A stretch of DNA of 64,000 nucleotides. Source: Ascidiimonas sp046199005 (GTDB lineage Bacteria; Bacteroidota; Bacteroidia; Flavobacteriales; Flavobacteriaceae). Positions 63,301-64,000 of this stretch are shown here, piece by piece (the stretch's first letter is position 1; every line of letters begins with the position of its first letter). The notes under the pieces are model-generated. The model searched no databases. It saw only the letters and a program-made list of their open reading frames with translations, and had not been told where the DNA came from. The position numbers were made by a program, and so were the translations under genes. Where the stretch lies: positions 2,480,001 to 2,544,000 of the forward strand of contig CP176050.1 of the NCBI GenBank assembly GCA_046199005.1. The letters run 5' to 3'.

Positions 63301-64000
63301 TGACTTTGGAAAAACTTACCAAAGAACTATCCGGAAGCCTTCCTGAGTACATGGTCCCGAGTATTTTTATGGCATTAGATGCCTTCCCGATGACCGTAAA
63401 TGGCAAGTTGGACAAACGTGCCCTACCCGATCCTGAATTTCAGAATTCTGAAACGTATGAAGCTCCTCGAACTGAACTGGAACGTCAAATTTGTCAAGTA
63501 TGGCAATCAGCTCTTGGTCTGGAACGGGTAGGTATTACAGATGATTTCTTCAGAATTGGAGGAAATTCCATTCTGGCAATGCAAACTATACATCGTATCA
63601 ACGAACAGTATTCATTAGATTTTAAGGTAGCAGAATTATTCAAATTTCCCACCATCAAACAATTGCTGGAGAATGTTACGCAAGAGAGATCTGTAGAGAT
63701 CCCGAGAGTCTCAAAGAAGCTCGCTCCGCTATCTTCCTCCCAGCAACGTCTGTGGTTCATAGAATCGTATGAAGGGGGTACCAATGCCTATCATATGCCT
63801 ATGATGCTACAACTTATGCAGACCGTAGATCGTTCTTTGTTTGAAAAAGCAGTGCAAGCGGTAGTACGGCGCCATGAAGTGCTTCGAAGTATCATTACAC
63901 AAGGAGACCAGGGCAAATGGCTACAAAAAGTACAGGAGGCTCCGTTAAGTATTACGCAGTACCACATGACTTATGCGGAGTATGCTGTTCAATTGAAAGC
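49272..64000 (+). CDS. Hybrid FAAL-PKS-aminotransferase-NRPS megasynthase, 3' end outside the window
   Basis: One reading frame runs from the ATG at 49272 to the window edge without a stop, at least 4,909 codons; an in-frame TGA at 49185 limits the start. Domain order: fatty acyl-AMP ligase, ACP, KS-AT-KR-ACP, KS-AT-ACP, class III aminotransferase, C-A-PCP, and the start of another C. Active-site residues are present in every domain that I checked (details in the module entries). Known relatives by architecture are the iturin/mycosubtilin synthases, which also combine a ligase, PKS domains, an aminotransferase and NRPS modules. Predicted product: a fatty acid extended by two malonate units, reduced once to a 5-hydroxy group, transaminated at C3, then joined to serine. 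The following modules are outside the window. Confidence 0.95.
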   Translation, partial: MSKLQSAKKDPETLVAVLEEHVKQKPHQILYRFLEDGEKESDSRTYLQLHQNAKVIALHILEFAKPGDRVLLLFPCDLNFVDAFLGCLLAGVIAVPGFPPSGKRRLGRLEKIVLDCDAKLIVTTANLFHKTKDWFAKGALSEVPWLSSDNLEKNIKDKELPKVAPDTVAFLQYTSGSTGDPKGVIINHSNIIANSKLIEQSFNHSKESKGVGWLPIYHDMGLIGNIIQPLYVGFECVLMPPSAFIQKPIRWLRAISNYQGTSSGGPNFAFDLCCEQIKEEDLEELDLSNWQVAFNGSEPIRPSTLQKFSQRFAPYGFKESAMFPCYGMAETTLIISGNRFNTTPRELSIYKDGFQEGAFQIIKGNSTKKDILKLIGNGPVIGDIKIKIVDPKTHQVCKNNLEGEIWVQGASVAVGYWNNQALSKEIFSAYTKSKDSRINTKEGPYLRTGDMGFTYEGEVFVSGRLKEMFILNGANYYPQDIERTVQKSHEDLQENGGAVFCVSTEKQSKLVVVQEIKRTSLRSYKSDELVRLICEGIMTEHELAVHHVILVSPGRIPKTSSGKVRRVLTKKMFEEASLEGVLHQWQVGDFSEIVVPKKSQKSIQWSESELSVWIRSRIADKLSISQDKLSNTTPFSKLGINSIQAVQLSGELSEHIGTEVSATSLFDYPNIASLSAFLSGNEHPNLSIPTIKKDNSPIAVVSMACRFPRAASPEAFWNNLINGIDSISEVPDTRWDIDAFYSELPGLNKMSSRYGGFLSELDTFDAPFFDISENEAKHMDPQQRLLLELSHELLERGGYPPVVLKGQNVGVFLGISQSNYADLLKFKDQNIYSGIGGALSIAANRLSYYYDFKGPSIAIDTACSSSLVSLHMAAQSIRNGESDIALAGGVNVILTPQVSIAMSQAGMLSPDGRCKTFDDQADGYVRSEGCGLVLLKRLDKAIVDGDTILGVIKGSAVNQDGHSNGITAPNGISQQMVIHKALQMAEIAPNKVSYVESHGTGTSLGDPIEINALQNAYRADKSAKNPLIVGSVKANIGHLESAAGIAGFIKVLLCMKHQQIPGQLHFKEPNRHVPWEKIAVNIPAKATPWISDQDEPLRAGVSSFGFGGVNAHVILEDFKSQASHPIIPHTTQSEYHLLKFSAKDPIALKDQIEIYREFSNRNHDLQLADLAYSLATTREHYFYRKVLVLNDQEDLTKVLSKASKEISSERIIQQPLKTAFLFAGQGSQYAGMGAKLYQSFDSFKNTVDTCVSLFEAQLGYNLMDIMFDKDPENADQIHQTVHAQPAIFTLEYALAQLWLSWGVKPTALIGHSVGEITAACVSGIFSLPDAVKLVATRSTLMQQLPKGGVMASLQCNSKVAMEVIKDFEEYVAVAAINSPQQTIISGAKKEVKAICEKLKSGGIQHKFLEVSHAFHSPLMTPMLDEFKNRIQQISFNSPEIPVISNLTGELATSEISTPEYWVKQVVNTVLFDKGITSLIEMGINTFVELGPHPVLTAMASAHQSYDENNSWLISLRKGFDDTEIILKNLGKYHAMGGVIDWTAYYRDRVGKKIDLPTYPFQRKSYWLPVTNFQPQHTTEAYLSDFTQQPNTIRTDWLYETYWKELFASQGNDDQTDKERTVLIYPENHHIKELTTYSNTVVPLDQWEDLLNYQYLKEVTNVVVFWSNRVQKSVAVNELTKQNAALGLQELQELIRLISENKLPAFKRLWWVNIETSKSDQNEAPNRLNFAPLQGLGKVFMQEYPNIFLGLLDLDHNRAHLSQLLPIFQGSYGSENQLKIETGTVKGLRLKRMELVKHEGHVPEDQLSGLDHISKNSTILITGGLGTLGLEIAKWLIENTAIGHLVLIGRSTPSPEKLDKINELTENETLITVKSADVTNRNELRRIIDDIPEAYPLKGIFHLAGVLEDRTIKNQTAERFHKVLSPKIDGAWILHELTKDISLDHFVLFSSVSSVFGAAGQSNYAAANAFLDSLAAHRNKLGLPVQNINWGPWEGAGFASLSENDQKRMESFGMTYLNIADSLSIMDLLIRKNTPQAIVAFLNMNKMKVALQLNFDKIPMFYEDLLADEIPTPLQKTNEKNELHSKLYSLPLERRQKFLEDEIQNIISKILGIEDATTLPVKEPLMELGIDSLMAVDLRNKLSIVVGASLNVTLFFDHPTIEACASYLVSEYFNSDTSLNAEASRSSDTFKNYHAEKDPIAIIAMTGKFPDADSLAEFWDNLKNERDSITEVPADRWDVEEFYSKETDTFRMNTRWGGFLNDVDKFDAPFFRISSREAKRMDPQQRILLELTHTLVESAGYAPSSLKGTRTGVYIGIMQNDYIHLSKGYSKDVYSSTGAALSIAANRISYYYDFKGPSISIDTACSSSLAGIHLAVQSIRSGESDMAIAGGVNLILSPNTSIALSQANVMSVDGRCKTFDNDANGYVRSEGCGLVLLKPLSQAIKDKDQVLAVIKGSAMNQDGSSNGLTAPNGIAQQELIQSALKTAHLQPNEIDYVEAHGTGTVLGDPIEIEALNAVYGRNRSSQEPLVVGSVKANIGHLETAAGVAGVIKTVLCMNHGLIPGQIHYKTPNKHIDWEEINVRIPNRSLPWNSKQNTSKKAAVSSFGIGGANVHVLLEKTTETKKNQEPIQDKTPGNQIIVLSGQGKPALQSQAENLLKHFNDHPDVNLADLAYSLATTRDHYKDRVAFICADKETLVQKLKLEITTAQSNLQDALKVAFLFTGQGSQYTGMGKSLYQQEPVFKEALDTCARILEKHLDKKLLEVLFSTEESIDDKSIDQTKYTQPALFALGYSLFQLWKSWGVTPSFLLGHSIGELTAACVAEIFSLEDALELVAARGRLMQQLPENGMMVSLQCNEATAQTLIKGYGAKIAIAAINTPNQTVVSGEKKAINDLCESLPSAAINFKKLKVSHAFHSPLMEPMLEDFRKVAERITYRQPVYPIISTVSGINNEELISTPDYWVKQIMHPVSFLEGMLSLERQGANAYLEIGPGPTLIAMGRQCVKEEAKALWLASARKNEGIQEQLLESLAHWYTAGGQVNWRSFYRNNTYTRIALPTYAFQRKRFWIDDEQENSMHTGLNSLPTKENQKDMSLATFQTVEKRLKEIVSSALDMDPLELSSKTAFLNLGADSLSLMEVIKKVEKQYKITLPIRRIFEDLNNIETVASFITENTKIAIPTSTIATQKDNINHSFSTNRNVPENQKMIATKPISEQSENSTLKLILNQFSEQNKILSDYLNQTNHNAGQPIESKSLDKSPEDANVSKTNELNGINTHVPTTAKPENKILPFYAQKAMYFKDLPIKEDLSTFQKIYTQKTAKSKSYAQQYQEILADSGSAFRFNIATKEMIYPIVCDHAYGSQFTDIDGNTYTDIIMGYGSCLFGHRPDFLIEAAKDQLDKSFTVGPLADLTGEVAKLITELTGMQRVCFANTGSEAVSFAMRLARSVTGKRKLLIFSGAYHGHVDTVLGMQSDRETIPLVQGITHHMVQDLIVMDYEENDLIEKIRSNAHELAGIMVEPVRSRYPDVQPHELLKQLKELSIELSIPLIFDEMITGFRIMPGGAQQYFGVKADIVVYGKIAGGGMPIGIIAGSSTYLDAVDGGTWNYGDDSYPETSRTFVAGTFTRHPLTMATSRAILQKIKNMGLTPYEKLNQRTQNLVSRLNSFFTTEKIPVEMVCFGSLFAFKNKGIADIAAFYLLEEKIYALSSNNYFLSFVHTIDDIEKIYKAFCKSVSRIYKTSEETIIEKDSHKKVQTTLAQKQLFLLDQIDPQRSLAYLLSFSMEMKGTVNVNSLKHAFKEVLATHHILKSKFSDDGENLIYDRSMEIPVNEIDISSYPEDQKSKHCLAIIEKDLNTPFDLTEGPLIRANLIKFSANQYTLQISLHHSIADGWSCTLLLQDIIQNYNAKEKNLVLFKKDQLQFSEYLKWLENLKQTNVWQEHKNYFLKNFAHKQLLIDLPFDKIPTAENFKGNSTSIHIPKEKTALIKDWSSQNGLTLFMTFLSAFELLLHKICRQEEMVIGILHGGRSMPEIDRSIGYFSHMLPFTIQVDAKQSVSDYLTKLKGRLFDAYEHQDYPYAHFIGLMQQERKTMLEDRINVNFNFDVSTGNTELHDIDLSLKEHKSFFLDFDLSLNVIEKAGELMVRLDFIESKFSNELINELLDSYEHMINQLLHHSKKQVIDVQLLSEDKSEKLLYNFNDTEREFSENATIVSQFERQAKTTPDLVALVYEDQELTYEELNKKSNQLAREIRETYRAGLGKELKPDTLIALCLERSLEMIIGILGILKAGGAYVPIDPNAPQSRIEFILEDTQSPFLLTLAGIRGNQLSDIPRDRILLIDLKESFYEQHHSNNLSLPITPQDLCYVIYTSGTTGTPKGVMIEHAGIVNRLEWMQSMYPLTSEDTVLQKTPYIFDVSVWELFAPNWFGAKLVLARPEGHKDSAYLYELIQKHQISTLHFVPSMLAAYNSYLAEHKLALNESLRQIFSSGEALNKKLVIETYQKAEKDSFKLINLYGPTEASIDITFYETSLEKDVLIGRPIANSLAYVLNEHQNPVPVGIIGELYLGGSGIARGYLNREALTKERFVDNPFADEAAIAKGYTRIYKTGDLVRWLPDGNLEYIGRNDDQVKIRGYRIELAEIEAALNKVEGIAQAKVLVKERSTSSGIIKYLVGYYVTSDDNDSLTLEKLTKELSGSLPEYMVPSIFMALDAFPMTVNGKLDKRALPDPEFQNSETYEAPRTELERQICQVWQSALGLERVGITDDFFRIGGNSILAMQTIHRINEQYSLDFKVAELFKFPTIKQLLENVTQERSVEIPRVSKKLAPLSSSQQRLWFIESYEGGTNAYHMPMMLQLMQTVDRSLFEKAVQAVVRRHEVLRSIITQGDQGKWLQKVQEAPLSITQYHMTYAEYAVQLK
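51354..55785 (+). other. PKS module 1: KS-AT-KR-ACP
   Basis: KS1 has C863 (DTACSSS), HGTGTSLGDP and VKANIGHLES. AT1 has S1312 (GHSVGE) and HAFH at 1412-1415, the signature of malonyl-CoA specificity. After a linker and KR structural subdomain, the catalytic KR shows TGGLGTLG and FSSVSSVFGAAGQSNYAAAN with Ser and Tyr in place; LED stands where the LDD of B-type ketoreductases is found. ACP2 carries S2131 (LGIDSL). No dehydratase or enoylreductase is present, so this extension should leave a beta-hydroxy group, which becomes C5 of the final acyl chain. Confidence 0.9.
55854..58800 (+). other. PKS module 2: KS-AT-ACP without reduction
   Basis: KS2 has C2364 (DTACSSS), HGTGTVLGDP and VKANIGHLET. 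AT2 has S2812 (GHSIGE) and HAFH from 2912, again malonyl-type. ACP3 follows directly with S3131 (LGADSL). No KR, DH or ER lies between AT2 and ACP3, so the beta-keto group is left for the next domain, the aminotransferase. Confidence 0.9.
59100..60490 (+). other. Integrated class III aminotransferase domain
   Basis: A PLP-dependent domain of the glutamate-1-semialdehyde aminotransferase type: CFANTGSEAVSFAMRLAR, FSGAYHGHVD, IFDEMITGFR and the PLP lysine K3575 in VYGKIAGGG. In iturin-type synthases such a domain converts the ACP-bound beta-ketoacyl thioester into a beta-amino acyl thioester. Placed directly after the non-reducing PKS module, it predicts a 3-amino fatty acyl chain. Confidence 0.9.
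60520..63690 (+). other. NRPS module: C-A(Ser)-PCP
   Basis: The condensation domain has the active HHSIADGW motif (H3880-H3881). The adenylation domain has YTSGTTGTPKG (from 4362), FDVSVWE (D4408) and NLYGPTEASID. Reading the specificity pocket against GrsA positions gives D-V-W-H-F-S-L-I-D-K, which differs by one conservative change from the serine code of EntF. The domain is therefore predicted to activate L-serine. The PCP carries S4766 in GGNSIL. There is no epimerase domain before the next C domain. Confidence 0.85.
63700..64000 (+). other. Start of a second condensation domain
   Basis: APLSSSQQRLWFIESYEGG is the C1 core motif of an NRPS condensation domain; RRHEVLRS follows near 63870. 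The domain is cut by the window edge before its HHxxxDG motif. At least one more amino acid is therefore added after serine. Confidence 0.85.

Overview
The window is AT-rich, tightly packed DNA that fits a member of the Flavobacteriaceae (Bacteroidota). The reasons are: promoter -7 boxes of the TAnnTTTG type, flavobacterial gene sets (menF-menD next to a DUF2853 gene and a CvfB-like gene), an outer-membrane beta-barrel receptor with a carboxypeptidase-like N-terminal domain, and small Cys-rich peptides with Bacteroidota-type GG leaders. No species is claimed.

Left part (1-30,400) is mostly core metabolism. A minus-strand menaquinone block (hotdog thioesterase, menF, menD) is followed by a DUF2853 gene and the first codons of a CvfB/YitL-like gene. 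Next come an esterase, two intact and one broken GG-leader peptide genes, dnaK, panB, a pseudouridine synthase and a DMT exporter. Two converging branched-chain amino acid operons follow: leuA-leuC-leuD-leuB on plus, and ilvD-ilvB-ilvN-ilvC-ilvA (plus a gapN-type dehydrogenase) on minus, with another GG-leader peptide gene between them. Upstream of ilvD is a complete attenuator: a 17-codon leader peptide rich in Ile, Val and Leu codons, a pause hairpin and a terminator. A class 3 aldehyde dehydrogenase, a nitroreductase, an HTTM-like membrane protein pair and a YceI protein follow.

Middle (30,500-32,400) is repeat-rich: a GG-leader peptide gene, a lipoprotein gene, a tandem array of a 122-bp unit (about four copies) that ends in a giant hairpin, and a tRNA-Arg(UCU) gene.

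Right part (32,690-64,000) is accessory and biosynthetic. First is an operon that resembles olefin/beta-lactone pathways: an OleA-like KASIII, a cytochrome P450, an OleC-like AMP ligase, an OleD-like reductase, a cupin protein with an unusual HxA metal site and a GT1 glycosyltransferase. No OleB is present, so a decorated, glycosylated beta-lactone is a reasonable hypothesis. After a TonB-type receptor come two paralogous TPR proteins with decayed STAND/AAA-like N-termini, preceded by a GGG-leader peptide gene and a divergent LuxR-type regulator with a pseudo-receiver domain. The window ends inside one uninterrupted reading frame of more than 4,900 codons. It encodes a hybrid synthase FAAL-ACP-KS-AT-KR-ACP-KS-AT-ACP-AMT-C-A(Ser)-PCP-C, predicted to build a 3-amino-5-hydroxy fatty acyl-seryl lipopeptide of the iturin/anabaenolysin type.
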